From Gnetum montanum (taxonomy: Eukaryota; Streptophyta; Gnetopsida; Gnetales; Gnetaceae): a DNA stretch of 43,541 bases. Positions within the stretch are counted from its first letter, which is position 1; every line of letters begins with the position of its first letter. The stretch covers positions 232,356-275,896 of the forward strand of contig MNCI01006092.1 in the NCBI GenBank assembly GCA_015680685.1. Direction: 5' to 3'. The translations under genes and the position numbers were made by a program. Shown here piece by piece: positions 30,560 to 41,599 of this stretch. The notes under the pieces are model-generated. The model was not told the DNA's origin and ran no database searches. It was given only the letters and a program-made list of their open reading frames with translations.

Positions 30560-31560
30560 ATATGAGAAATCATTACAACTAAGGAAAAATAGGCCCAAAG
30601 AACAAGGAAGAGGACAAGGCACAAAATAAACTCCTCTTATGGAGTAAGAGGGAAAATCATACGTAATTCATTAGTCCACACCTACAATAAGATAATTCAT
30701 GTAGGCAAAAGTTGATGCACCACCAACTCCAGAATAAGGAAAATGCCTCACTCTTCAATGATGATCTACAAGTCATCCAAGAAAATTCTATCATTTCCAC
30801 CATAATAGTGGAGGTTAACTTTGGATCATTTATGAAGTTAAAACCTATAGAGATTCATGACTAACTCCAAGCCTTACCACACTAGCCAATCATCTTATGT
30901 AATTTTAAATCCTATTGGGGATAAGTTCATCAATCTTGGCAAAATAAACAAGATGATGCCACAATGAAGATTGAGGAAATGATAGTACCATATTCAATTA
31001 AAGTAATTTAAAGGACATTGAACTTACCAAATGTTAGGGCCAACATTACTTAGATCTCCACAACATTCAACATAGATGCAAGAAATTTATAGCTGCAAAG
31101 GGCATATGAAACTACAAAAAAAGAGTATAGTAAACCATCAACTTTAGAGAAGATTTATTTCAAGATTGGAACATATCATATCTTCCCAACCAAAAGACTT
31201 AATAAAATGTCCATATATGTTACCAAAGGATGTGTTATCTTAATGGGGAAATTATTTATTATTTTTGAAAATCCAAAGAAGTTTCAAAGAGAAGATAGGA
31301 AAATCCAATCTTACATTCCCTTATCTTATCAAAAAATTGTGCAAACAAGTTGGAATTTTGGGCTATACCAATGATGTTCTCCAAAATACCCAAAATGCTT
31401 CATATGCAAAATCTCCAAGCTAGTACCATCCAAGAAATATCAAGGAGAGAAACCAATAGGCACTAAGGTTGTAGTAGGACCAACACCAATGGCAAATATT
31501 CTAGTCAAAAACACAAAACAAGTAGGACCTAGTGGGTTAGCCCTTGCTACAAAGTGCTCC
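30560..31560 (+). pseudogene. Remnant of the post-pol extra gene (older copy)
   Basis: Broken frames contain VEVNFGSFMKLKPIEI (about 30806) and KIEEMIVPYSIKVI, then LNLPNVRANIT (about 30964-31055). These match residues of the extra gene in the minus-strand element (ELNFGSFSEFAPLEV and KIKEIYVSYSVKEI, at 35980-35700). Its place after the protease and 3' blocks is also the same. The remaining residues, including a Lys/Pro-rich end, are not recognised. Confidence 0.55.
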
Positions 31561-32364
31561 ACCAGCACAACTAGACTATAGACCTTTCATGAGCCACCAA
31601 CAATAGATAGTAGAAACAATTAGTTGGGGCAACTGGGAAGTTTTATGTGCAGAGTTAGGGATAATTCCTAGAGTAAGTTTATTTTCATATTAAATAACCT
31701 TCAAATATTAAATCTAGATATTATGAAAGGACAAATTATTTGTTAAAAAATAAGAAAACTAGTTATCTTAAATTATTCAAAAAAAAAGGAATACAATAGG
31801 ATTCCCAAAACTCACAAAACATCCAAAACCTCTCAAAATTGTCAAATGATGCTACAAAGCATGAGGCTCTACAACCACATAATGGTTGTTCTTAATCCAA
31901 GACATAATTGATAGACAATATCTTCCATACCTTGGAATTGAGATCTTAGCTTGCAAACAAGACTAGAACACACAAGCCTACATAATTTACTTTGGAGCTA
32001 GAATCTTTATACACTCAATCTATTCTTACTTCCACTACTTAAGTTTATACCTGAACTTCATAACATCTCCTCTTTCAACTCTCTATGGTTACAAGCATGA
32101 AAAATCTATATTTATTAGAAAACAAAGACAAAAACCTAGAGAAACCTTCTACAAGCTTAACTTGAAGCTCTCACATTGTTGTTATCTTTTTCCATCATTT
32201 TCTAACTATTTCCAAAATTGAAATGACAATTATGGAAGTTTCCTCAATAGTATGAGTTATCTGTAGCCTTCTTAGGTTGGCTCTAATATAATTTGAACTT
32301 TCAGGAGAGAAATCTTCCTTATGGATGAGATGTCTAACTAGTTGAGACATCTTCCCATGACATG
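31561..32364. other. Gene-free stretch before the minus-strand LTR
   Basis: AT-rich, with nothing recognised. Its right end (ACATG, 32360-32364) would be the flank of the minus-strand element's 3' LTR. No primer binding site is seen here, which supports reading the LTR as a 3' one. Confidence 0.35.
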
Positions 32365-33225
32365 TGATGAGTAGCAAGTATACCCTATGTCCAACCATAC
32401 GAATCACTAGCATTCACTCAGTGATCTGGTTAAAATCAGTAGACTTTAGCTCTCTAAGTACACTATTTTCTAGGAGGTGAATCTAATCGTTGCAATCATT
32501 GTCTTTTTAGTTTCACTTATGAAGTGCAAGTGTATGGTTAAATGTAACTAAGGCACATGATTTTTATCATTTTATCTTTTATGAATTAAGTCACCTAATA
32601 ACAAGAATAAAGTAATTAAATGCTTAATTAATCTAATAACTAGCTAATATTTAACTAATCCTAACATAAGTAGCTATTCCCACGTTCTGTACACATCCTA
32701 TACATGTTATAATACCAATGGGTTACCAAGCATCAAGCACTATTGGGATTACCAAGTTTTAAACATATGCTCGAAGTGGTTGTACTTATGTTTGATGTTT
32801 AATCAATATTAATTAATTACTTAGAAACATTAAAGTAAATTTCATGAATATTAAATGCATAAAGAAGATAGTAATGTATTCCAAGTGTTGAAAGGTTTTA
32901 TCAAAAAAATCTCATCTTTATTGTCATTCACACTAAGGTGCTCAAGTACATCAGTTCTCGAATAAAGATTTGTACACTTCTTTGACTCCTACTACAGGCA
33001 CTCTAAAAATATTCTAACTTTCAAAGGAAAAAAGTACACGAGCTTCTCTAGAAATATGAAAAGACTACCATAAATGCAATGGGTAAGCACACATTTATAT
33101 GTAGAGACAGGGTTCCATGTCAATGTGTCAAACCCTACGTCAATGGGGTGACGTCGATGAGATTCCATTGATGGGGTCACATTAACAACATCCTATCAGT
33201 GCAACCTAACTATGATGACTCATCA
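32365..33225 (-). repeat. 3' LTR of the larger Athila-like element
   Basis: On the minus strand it starts TGATGAG (33225) and ends CTCATCA (32365), 861 bp. A TATA box (TATAAA, about 33094-33099) and AATAAA signals are present. The R/U5 half matches the 803-bp LTRs (for example GTAGGAGTC, TCTTTATTCGAGAA, GGTAATCCC, TGGTAACCC), but the U3 start differs. No target duplication can be tested, since the other end is missing. Confidence 0.85.
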
Positions 33226-33240
33226 TACCCCCACAATTGA
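33226..33240 (-). promoter_or_regulatory. Polypurine tract before the 3' LTR (minus strand)
   Basis: The minus strand reads TCAATTGTGGGGGTA directly before TGATGAG. The neighbouring 60 bases also match 26390-26460 of the plus-strand element (for example GTCAATAATCCCATAC). This fixes the polarity of the LTR as 3'. Confidence 0.7.
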
Positions 33241-33466
33241 ATGAAACTTATCCACAAGTTCTTTACAAAATTTTGGGAAGGTATGGGATTATTGACTAAC
33301 TATAAACACATAAAACAAACACAACAGAACACAAGAAAAACTAAGTGCCCAAGTGTACAGATTTACAATTATTATAAAAATTGATGTTCTAAACAACAAA
33401 ATTAAACACTAGAACAAAAATGATAAACACAACTCCTCATATGGCTAGAAGATAATGAAGAAAATC

Positions 33467-36305
33467 ATATTGTCCTAGGTGATGGAGGCTCCTGAGGTTC
33501 CAAAGGACCTTCTCCTATCCTACTACAACTGCAACTTTTGGATGAAAATGGAAGGTGTCCAGCAATGCCTTCATCTTCTCCTCCTTACTCTAGAGATCAT
33601 TCATAGTTCACACTACTTCAATAATGTGGGATAAAATCTGAATATCCCATGGACATGGCATTGTAGGAAATAGCTCCTTCACATTGACAAACTAGGAAAT
33701 GAATTGTTTACATTGAATATTGAATACCCTAAGTGCATTCTATAGCTCCTTGAGTCATTCATTTTCTTAGCTAGGTTTTCAATAGTTGATCTCTAATTAA
33801 TGAACCTCAAGTTCTGCATTTGCAATCTCAAACTTTTGCTTGGTTTCTTTAGGGTGCTTAAACTCTACCTTGTACAACAAGTACGAGCTGGCCACCTACT
33901 TCTCCAATTCTAACTATGATCTTATAGTAGTCAACATCGTAGGTTTTCATATCAAAGGTTGGCAAGCTCTATATACTCATTCATTTCCTTGATATGCAAC
34001 TCCTTCATATGGATTTCAGCCTTATTGTATGCATTCAGTCCATCAAAGATAGGTTGTCAGACATCACCTCCTTTTTAGAGCTGCTGGAGGGCCTTATTTA
34101 CTTTTACCTTCACTAATTAAATGTGTTTTTAATTGATTTCTTTCTACAATCCCACCTAGTCCCTATAAATATTTTTTACCCTTTTGAACTTAAGGGTCTC
34201 ATTTTTCCAAGTGGTAATCTCAATTGTAGATTTTTGATGAAATGCATGGACTTCCTCCATCAAGAGGTTCCTATTCTTTGCTACCAACCTACTCAATTAA
34301 ATGTTCACCTTGGCAAGTTTCTCATGATGTTGATGGATAAATTCATACATTTATTGTTTCTATGCATCAACATTTTGCAAGCAATGATTTTTTGCGATTA
34401 GAACCTGATTCTCCCAACAAGTATAGACCAAGTCCTTCTGGATGCTATACATTATGACATTGACCAAGGACTAGTCAAAGACCACTAACTCCTTGGCATA
34501 TTCAACCTCTTTGAGTTTGACCTAAAGCTATTGAAAAGCTTCATGCCATGTGATTTCTTGGCTAAGTAGCACAAGATCGATGAGGCGGGCTCTCAATTCA
34601 ACAACTTTTGCAGCCAAGCATTAGTTTTAGCTCGAGCTATTTTAAGTTGTCCCTTAATGATGATGTATTTTCCCCTTATCTTGAGTAGCTTTAACTAGAT
34701 TGTAGTGATGGTATCTAAAAGGTCAAAGACATCTAGAATTGGTTGCCTAGCACCCAACAATTGGTCCAACAATTCCTCATGCTAAGCTACGTTTAATCTT
34801 CTGTTGATAGTTCCTATGGATGTCTACACATCTGTACGTATAGAAACATCTAGTGTAGACATTGTAGATGCATTGAGTGCATCGATCAATTTTTCAACAA
34901 CCACTTTAGTCACCCTCTCCTACCCATGATGCTACATCACTAAAATAGTTGCTCCTTCACCCTCCTCTAAATGCACTAAAAAGATAGTGGCATTCCTAGA
35001 GATGTCTAGGAATTATTGTTATTATGAGAGGAATATCATGACCTCTCAAATACTTGGATTTGACCTTGCAAGCACTTGCATTCATTAGGCTAAGAAAATT
35101 AGGGTTCCATCCTCCATCTGGCTAATGGTTCAGGCCACTTCATTGAGGTGGCTCATGTATGGTCTATACACAGATGGATCACCACCACTCATTCTTACTT
35201 GCTATTTTTACTATTGCAAGAGCTACTCTCAGAGTTTGCACATGCATTCAATTGGCAATGCAGGTCTTTATGTTGTCTCATGAGTAGATGGTGGAGGTGG
35301 TGATTACTGCTCCTCTTCCTTAATTAGTTTCACAAACATCTTGTCCTTCATCATTTTTCCCATGAGGCAATTGGAGCACATCAAACACTATCATTTTTGT
35401 AGCTAGCTATGCCTCCCCTCTTACACAATTTTTTGATAAGGCATGAAAAAGGAAGTGCCTTCCTGCCACATTCATTCCACTTAAAGTAGTTCTCTATCTC
35501 AAGATAGATTAGCTATGGAAGGTTGACAAGGAGTTTTTTGCTTAGAGTGGCACATGCACTATCAGAAAAGGCTATGATCTTGCTGGGCCTCACCATTGGA
35601 TTAAGGTGAAAGGCCATAATTTTGACATATGCACATTCCACTGTGATCAGCACACCAAACTCTTTGTGGTCCACTCTATAGCACCACTACATCCATTTTT
35701 TCTTGACACCTAGATCTACCTGCATTGAAATTTCTGTAAGAGTGGTCCTAGTTTTAGGCAAGCCAAGGGCCTTAGAGATTTCTTTCACTGAGTAGGACAC
35801 ATATATTTCCTTGATTTTGACCATAGAACTGGCCTACCTATTGTTCCATAAAAGATACATAGCTCCCATGTATCACTCCCTACTAGAAGTGATGATGTGC
35901 CACATGGAAGAGTTTTGTAGTTGAGTCTTGACTTCTAGAGGAGCAAACTCCGAGAAGGATCCAAAGTTCAACTCTTGAAGCACAAATTTCAAAACCTCCT
36001 TGGATGTGACTTACTTGAGGTAGGTGTCTGTTAGGGTGACCTCAAGGTTCAATCTTGGCCCTAATGCCTCATCTCGGTGTGATTGTTCTATTGTGGCCAC
36101 TTCTTCAAAAATCCATTTAACAAATTCCACTTTGGGCTACTTCTGAAGAGGTCCCATTGCATGGGTTTCTGCTACCTACTCTTGGAGCTCTTCTTGGCCC
36201 ATTCCTATTCTTGGCTATTTTTCCCTTGGTTGGGACGGTCCTCCCTCCTACAAGTGCTTTCCTTTTGGGAGCATCTATGGTCATAACATAACCAAGGATT
36301 AGCAT
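33467..36305 (-). pseudogene. Extra gene after pol (env position of Athila-like elements)
   Basis: It starts with ATG near 36305 or 36284 and a basic stretch (KRKALVGGRTVPTKGKIAKN). After a frame change near 36130 it continues with EFVKWIFEEVATIEQ, ELNFGSFSEFAPLEV, VSYSVKEISKALGLP, then LNPMVRPSKIIAFSDSACA and ALPFSCLIKKLCKRGGIA (about 35440). This order resembles the putative plant transposon protein domain seen after pol in Athila-type elements. The rest (about 35000-33470) is helical and charged, coiled-coil-like, and ends GPLEPQEPPSPRTI. Many stops are present. No clear signal peptide or membrane segment is seen, so an envelope role is not supported. The family call is from memory. Confidence 0.5.
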
Positions 36306-36309
36306 GCGA

Positions 36310-38300
36310 TATGTAACTTATAATATTTAGGTACCTTATGTCATTAGGTAGTTAAAATTTGTCTAAATTATGACCATGGTAGATTGATTATTTTAATATT
36401 ATTTGATTTATAATGTCATCAAAGTTTTTTGGAAGTGTTTAACTTTCATAAGGTGATGTTTTAATGTTTGTTTATTAGTTAAACCTTTGTGGGAATTAGA
36501 ACATTTTGAAAAAAATCTCCATAAAAAATCTAAGGAATTCTCCATTAAAAACCTAATATTTTTTGCCCCCACAACAAAGAGCTTACCTTTGGTAGCTACA
36601 AGACTAAAGAATGGGGTTAATTGGACAAATGGTTTGGAAGTTATGGCTCTTGGAAGGTTCTAAGCTATAAAAAATTCAAAAAATCCCCTCTTGTTTAAGC
36701 ACAAATGTAAAAAAAAACAAAAATGCAAAGTGTGGCTATGTATTTATAGAGTTTCTATGCTACATCGATGGGGTCTCATCTACGTGGCTGCTCCATATCA
36801 ACAGAGCCTATAGAGAAACTTTTTTCACTTTGAAAAATTCAAAAAATAGAAGGAGTTTAAGCATGAAATTTAGATCCTTGAAGAACCATAAAAGCCATGA
36901 ACATGATGAAACAATAGAACCATAAAAGCCATGAACATGATGAAACAATGGAAGAGGGCTTGAATATACAAAAAAGGGAGTTTTTAGTTGGAGAATAAAT
37001 TTTTAAGAAGTGCCACTAAGGAATGTGAAAAGATTTGATTGCAAAAATGCCTAAGGATAAGAAACTTAACTAGCCTAACCAAGAGAAATGCAAGTGGGTC
37101 CTCCCCATAGTAGGCTCATGCCCTTTTTTCCCTTGCACATCCTCAAACTAATTCTATGGACCTTACAATTGAATTAATGGTTATGGAAAGTTAAGGACCT
37201 AATCCCAGAAGAATCTACCTAAGAATTTCATCACATCAAAATAAGACATTGAAAAAGACATGGAAAAATAGTAGTGGGGTGAATGATGGAGAACATTGAT
37301 GGATGAGAGAGAGACATATGAATGGAGTTTTCGATCATGGTCACATGAAGTCCCTTGTGGATTTTATGGTTAAATGACCCACTAAAGTCCATCCTTAGTC
37401 TAGATCAAAACCAACCTCTTTGAGTAACTTCATATCAATATTCTAAGATTATTCCACCCCCTTAAGATATAAGAATGCTTCCTCAAATCAATTACCATTT
37501 CTAAAAGAGAAGAAAAGATAAGAAGAAAGTGAGAAAGGACTTTAGTTAGAGGAGAACTTCAGGCATGGGTAACATGTCTTTCTAGTTCCATAACCAATGC
37601 TTGTAGCCCATTATTTTGTTTAAGGGATGTGCTTTAAATTTTCATGCTTTTTTTTTGTTTTTTTTTTCATTTTATGTTTTTATGAGTTTCTTGATGGGAA
37701 CCACATCATGCAAAGACTTTAACTTCTTATTATTAGTCAACAACATAATGGCAAGAAATCCATGAAAACACTCATGCATTCAAGAGAGTAGAAATGCATA
37801 GAAAGCATCAAATCCTCTTGAATTCATACCCTTGTCAATCCATTTTAATCCTTCTCAAGTTTCAAAACTACCAAGATCCCAAGTTCATTAAATTTCTTAT
37901 TAAGGAATGGACCTCATATTTCCAAAATAGGGAACACCATAGAGTTTTGGGGATGAGTGGATGACATGGACTCACTACCTGTTCCATGAAAAAGAAACCA
38001 TGTCTTAGTTATTAATACAAAAATTTGAAGAGAGAATCCAAACATTAGCAATCAAAAACATTAAGTACAAATCATCATCAATAGTAGCTACAGTAACACT
38101 TTGTCCCATTGGCAACAAAGGAAAAGAAAATAGTCAAAAGAAAACATAAGAAAATCCAAACCAACATAAAGTGAAATATAAAAGAAATTATAAAATATTC
38201 AAGAAGATAAAATGTACTAAAGACGGTGAAAAACAAGAAAAGTGTAAAAACTAAGAAGGAACTTTAAATGATCAGCATGGATGGCCATCTCCCCCATGAC
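36310..38300 (-). other. Untranslated region between integrase and extra gene
   Basis: No gene is supported. It contains blocks shared with the other two copies: GAGGACCCACTTGC near 37100, GAACTAGAAAGACATGTTACCC near 37580, A/T-homopolymer tracts near 37640-37670, and a purine tract (AGTCATGGGGGAGATGGCC, about 38288-38306). A 27-bp duplication (ACCATAAAAGCCATGAACATGATGAAA) lies at about 36886-36947. Confidence 0.55.
36741..36748 (-). promoter_or_regulatory. Candidate internal promoter of the extra gene
   Basis: The minus strand reads CTCTATAAATACATAGCC about 435 bases before the extra gene's start. Just upstream is GATGAGACCCCATCGATG, which resembles the LTR U3 of the same element (GATGAGATTCCATTGATGG). 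The extra gene may therefore have its own transcript. No transcript evidence is available. Confidence 0.45.
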
Positions 38301-38579
38301 TAAGTTGGAAGGAGTAGATCTAAAATATTGAGCATGCTTGTCCATCTGATAAGGTGCTATAATCACTACCTTTTTTAGGCTCATGGAAAGGTTTGACTTG
38401 TTGTGTGTTGACCAACAATTTCTTATTTAGGCTTTTAGACTTCTAGATCAACATGGCTCTAGAAGGAAATGGTCATGCACAAAACCTTTTGAAAGGTCTA
38501 CCCCCAAGCGTTATTAATTTATGTTCTACCCCCAAGCATTATTAATTTATGTTCTACCCTACCGCCGCCTCCCAACNAC

Positions 38580-38950
38580 CAAGTAGTTGTAAAGGATGTA
38601 TAGTTAGTGAAAACTACTACTTCTACCCATTTCATACAATAGTCAACAACAACTATAATGTATGTCTTTCCATTTGACATGTGTGTGATGGGATCTATGA
38701 AGTCAATGCCCTAGATGTTAAAGGGTTCTAATGGTTGGATTCACTACTGAGGATCCTCCATACAAGTAGTCATCCCACCATCACATTGGCTGCATTTACA
38801 AGAGTAGTTAAATTGGTAAGTATCCCTAAACAATATTGGCTAATAATACCTTGCCATCAAGATCTTAATGGTTGTGCATCTTCGAACATAGTGGCCCCCA
38901 CAAGAATCCTCATGAGCTTCCTAGAGGACATGTAGTTGGTTAGCATTAGG
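38580..38950 (-). pseudogene. Truncated integrase of the larger Athila-like element
   Basis: The minus strand gives GGHYVRRCTTIKILMARYYW, then CKCSQCDGG (zinc-binding part), QPLEPFNI, a stop, GIDFIDPI (first catalytic Asp) and YIIVVVDYCMKWVEVVVFTNY (second Asp). It stops abruptly near 38580, where the third catalytic residue and the C-terminal domain should follow. Instead there is a duplicated 28-base sequence (about 38503-38558) and a single N (38577). The deletion removes strand-transfer function. Confidence 0.75.
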
Positions 38951-39179
38951 AACACACCAATGAACTAGGCTATCAACACATACATTGTAAAGGTGCTCAT
39001 TGATCTTCATGAATTGTTTGGCCTGATTAAAAAACTATTATTTCTTCCCATTATAAAGATCTTGTGGCATCTCTTGAGTAAGAAGGTAGATGAGAATGCC
39101 ATCGTACCAGTTAGGTTCATTGGGCACTTGTTCATTTATAGCACCAGCAAAGAGAAGTTCATCAAGAAATTAGTTAGAA

Positions 39180-39620
39180 AGTGAGCTCTCCTCCTCTTTG
39201 TTGTCCCATCCCAACCAAGACAAGTGGTCATTGACCACGTTCTCAATTCCCTTTCAATTTACCATCATAAAATCAAATTCCTACAAGATCATCAACCACC
39301 AAATGATACGAGGGTTCATCTTTGGTTTGTTTAGAAGGAAGCAAATTACACTATGGTTTATATGCATGAACACCTTGTACTCAAGCACATAGTGCATGAA
39401 TTTATCCAAGGCATACACTACCACCATCAATTCTTTCTCCATTTTTATGTAGTTTAGTTGTGCACCCATAATGCTTTAGCTCATGTAGTGGATGTAGTAA
39501 GAATATTTTTGATCTTCCAGTTACATAATCACACCTTCCAAGGCATAATTTGATGCATCCATCATAATGTGGAATGGTCTAGACCAATTAGGTACTAATG
39601 CATTCTCACATTCCTCAGTC
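39180..39620 (-). pseudogene. RNase H of the larger Athila-like element
   Basis: The open stretch 39469-39281 reads AQLNYIKMEKELMVVVYALDKF, HINHSVICFLLNKPKMNPRI and continues with EFDF, NVVNDHLSWLG near 39230. This is the Athila/Tat RNase H pattern (Y-TEKELLAVV-ALDKF, DH-ALKYLL, VADHLSRL). The usual TDHS reads INHS, so one catalytic Asp is lost. Upstream residues (MMDASNYALEGVIM, about 39560) hold the first Asp. Confidence 0.8.
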
Positions 39621-39639
39621 TAGATGAACAAAGCATCTT

Positions 39640-40520
39640 TTTTGTTAACTTCATCAACAATTTAGAAATCCTAAAGAAATTCTCTATGAATTGCTAGTAG
39701 TAGCTACTATGAATAAGGAATGACCAGACATCTTTAATAGTTTTCAATTGGTGGGTATTTCCTTGGATGATCCTTACTTTCTCAAGGATCACCTCAGTCC
39801 TTACTTGTGATATTTTGTGCCCTAAGACAATGCCCTCCTAGACCATCAAATGGCTCTTTTTCCAATTGAGCCAAAGGTTGGTCTCCACACACCTTTTCAA
39901 TACTTGCTCAAGGAGGTCCAAGGCTTGCTCAAATGTATCACCATAGGTGGAGAAGTTATCCATGAAGGCTTCCACCTTGCTACTAATCTACTATTGAAAG
40001 ATGCTCAAGATAATGTGTTGGAAGGTTTTAGNCTTTTCAATACTTGCTCAATATGTTCTAAGACTCACTTAAATGTAGCACCATAGGTGGAGAACTCATC
40101 CATGAAGACTTCTACCCTACACCAATTTTCTATTAAAAGATGCTCAAGACAAGGCATTGGAAGGTTGTAGGGCCATTGCATAGGCCAAAGGGCATCTTTC
40201 TATATGCAAAAATCCCATACAAACTTGTAAATGTGATTTTGGCCTAATCCTTGAGTGTAATCTAGATTTGGTTATATCCACTATAAGCATATAGAAAGCT
40301 ATAGTAGCAATTCCTAGAGATGGTGTCCAACACCTATTCCACAAATGGCAATGGGAAATGGTCTTTGTACGTCCCCATGTTCAACAACCTGAAGTCAATA
40401 TAGATACTCCACTTACCATCTTTCTTTAACACTATTACAAGTAGGCTAACCCACTCACTATTCGCAATGGGATAGATGAACCCTATCTTGAGGAGTTGTT
40501 CAATCTCCTCCTTGATCATC
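39640..40520 (-). pseudogene. Reverse transcriptase with duplicated active-site segment
   Basis: From the ATG-like start near 40519: EEIEQLLKIGFIYPIANSEW, VLKKDGKWSIYIDFRLLN, KDHFPLPF, SGYNQI, ITFTSLYGIFAYRKMPFGLCN, then the palm box. The palm box appears twice, as FMDEFSTYGATF and FMDNFSTYGDTF, because a segment of about 138 bases is repeated in tandem (39893-40031 and 40033-40170). In both copies the FxDD box is altered (DE, DN). A single N separates the copies. Downstream come LVLGHKIS-like residues. Not functional. Confidence 0.8.
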
Positions 40521-41073
40521 TACTTCAGTTTTGGATTCAACTACCACTATGATTGTCTCTTTGGTTGTATGGAAGGATCTATATAAATGTAGTGTTAGCA
40601 TGTCCTTAGATCAATCTTAGTAAGTTTAAGATATGACCAACAAAGGTTGTTGGCCATTTGTTGACCACCTTCTACAACTTCTTTTTTTGTTCAAGAGTAA
40701 GGTTGGCACTAATTATCATTGGCTTTCCATTGTTTAAAAAATCATATTCCATGCTAGTAGGTAGATTTTTCAACTCTAAGGGCTCCTGTTTGAAACTTTC
40801 AGTAATGTCCAACTCTCCCCAATTTATGTCATCAAGTTCATTACTAGAGAGTTGGTGATGAACTCACTCTAGTTCATTCATGCCTTCAACATAGGCACTC
40901 GGTAGGTTCTCAATTGATTCCATGAAAATTGTTCAATTACTATCAAGATCAATAGTCAGCCACTCAGTGCCCTCCCATTTTGTGGCTATTGTGTATAGTC
41001 ACCTTTGAATTTTTGTCTTATTTGCACACTGTCTACACTCTTTGATGGATGTACTTTTTATGAACTATAGTTT

Positions 41074-41540
41074 CTACACATAGTTGCACCCTGTATCACT
41101 ATACATGATGCATGGAACTCTCTTCTTCTCTCTTTTTTTGAATGCATTTTCCTTGAAAATCTCTAAGGAGAGGTCTTTGATTCTTAACTATGCATTAATG
41201 GTGCTCAACCAAGCCCTTTCCATAATGATTGGGAAGTTTCCATTGTAATTATCAACATGGATCACTAGGAAGTCAATAGCATAGGACCACCAATAAACGA
41301 TGGTCACAATGTCCTCCACCAATCCCAAAGAAATGGTAATGGACTAGTCTACCAACTCAAGATGAATGTTGCTCTTCTTGAGTGGAGGAAGGTTCTAGGC
41401 TTTGTACATCTCATAAGAAATAAAATTTACACCAAAATATTAATCCATAAGAGCCTTACAAGGCTCATTACTAGTGATTTGTAGGTAAATAAGGGTACTT
41501 CTAGGATCATATCTCTTCCTGGGAAGGTGACGAACCTTAA
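41074..41540 (-). pseudogene. Aspartic protease of the larger Athila-like element
   Basis: The frame reads NEPCKALMD, a TAA, YFGVNFISYEMYKA, LPPLKKSNIHLELV, SLGLVEDIVTIVY, FPIIMERAWLSTINA, LSLEIFKENAFKK and VPCIMYSDTGCNYV. It matches 23995-24429 nearly residue for residue. The DSGS site is broken by the stop and by Ser to Tyr and Gly changes. This shared protease ties the two elements to one family. Confidence 0.85.
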
Positions 41541-41599
41541 TCTAATTAGTTACCATATGGGTTAACATGATAGTATGCACTTTGAAAGGAATTTGGTTT

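Larger units (their letters stand above)
27264..31560 (+). mobile_element. Older, LTR-less copy of the Athila-like family
   Basis: It carries a protease end (27640-27860), a post-protease piece like 24495-24560 (about 27950-28040), and then 3' blocks matching the other two copies: GTGACATAAAGGGGATTT near 28830, CATGTTACCCATGCCT near 28970 and 29070, and GAGGACCCACTAG near 29560. Downstream is a remnant of the extra gene (30560-31560). RT and integrase are absent between protease and 3' region, as in the element at 20720. No LTR was recognised for it. Confidence 0.6.

Noticed and set aside
33467-36305. Calling the extra gene an envelope protein
   Set aside because: No signal peptide or clear membrane-spanning segment could be read; only its position is env-like.
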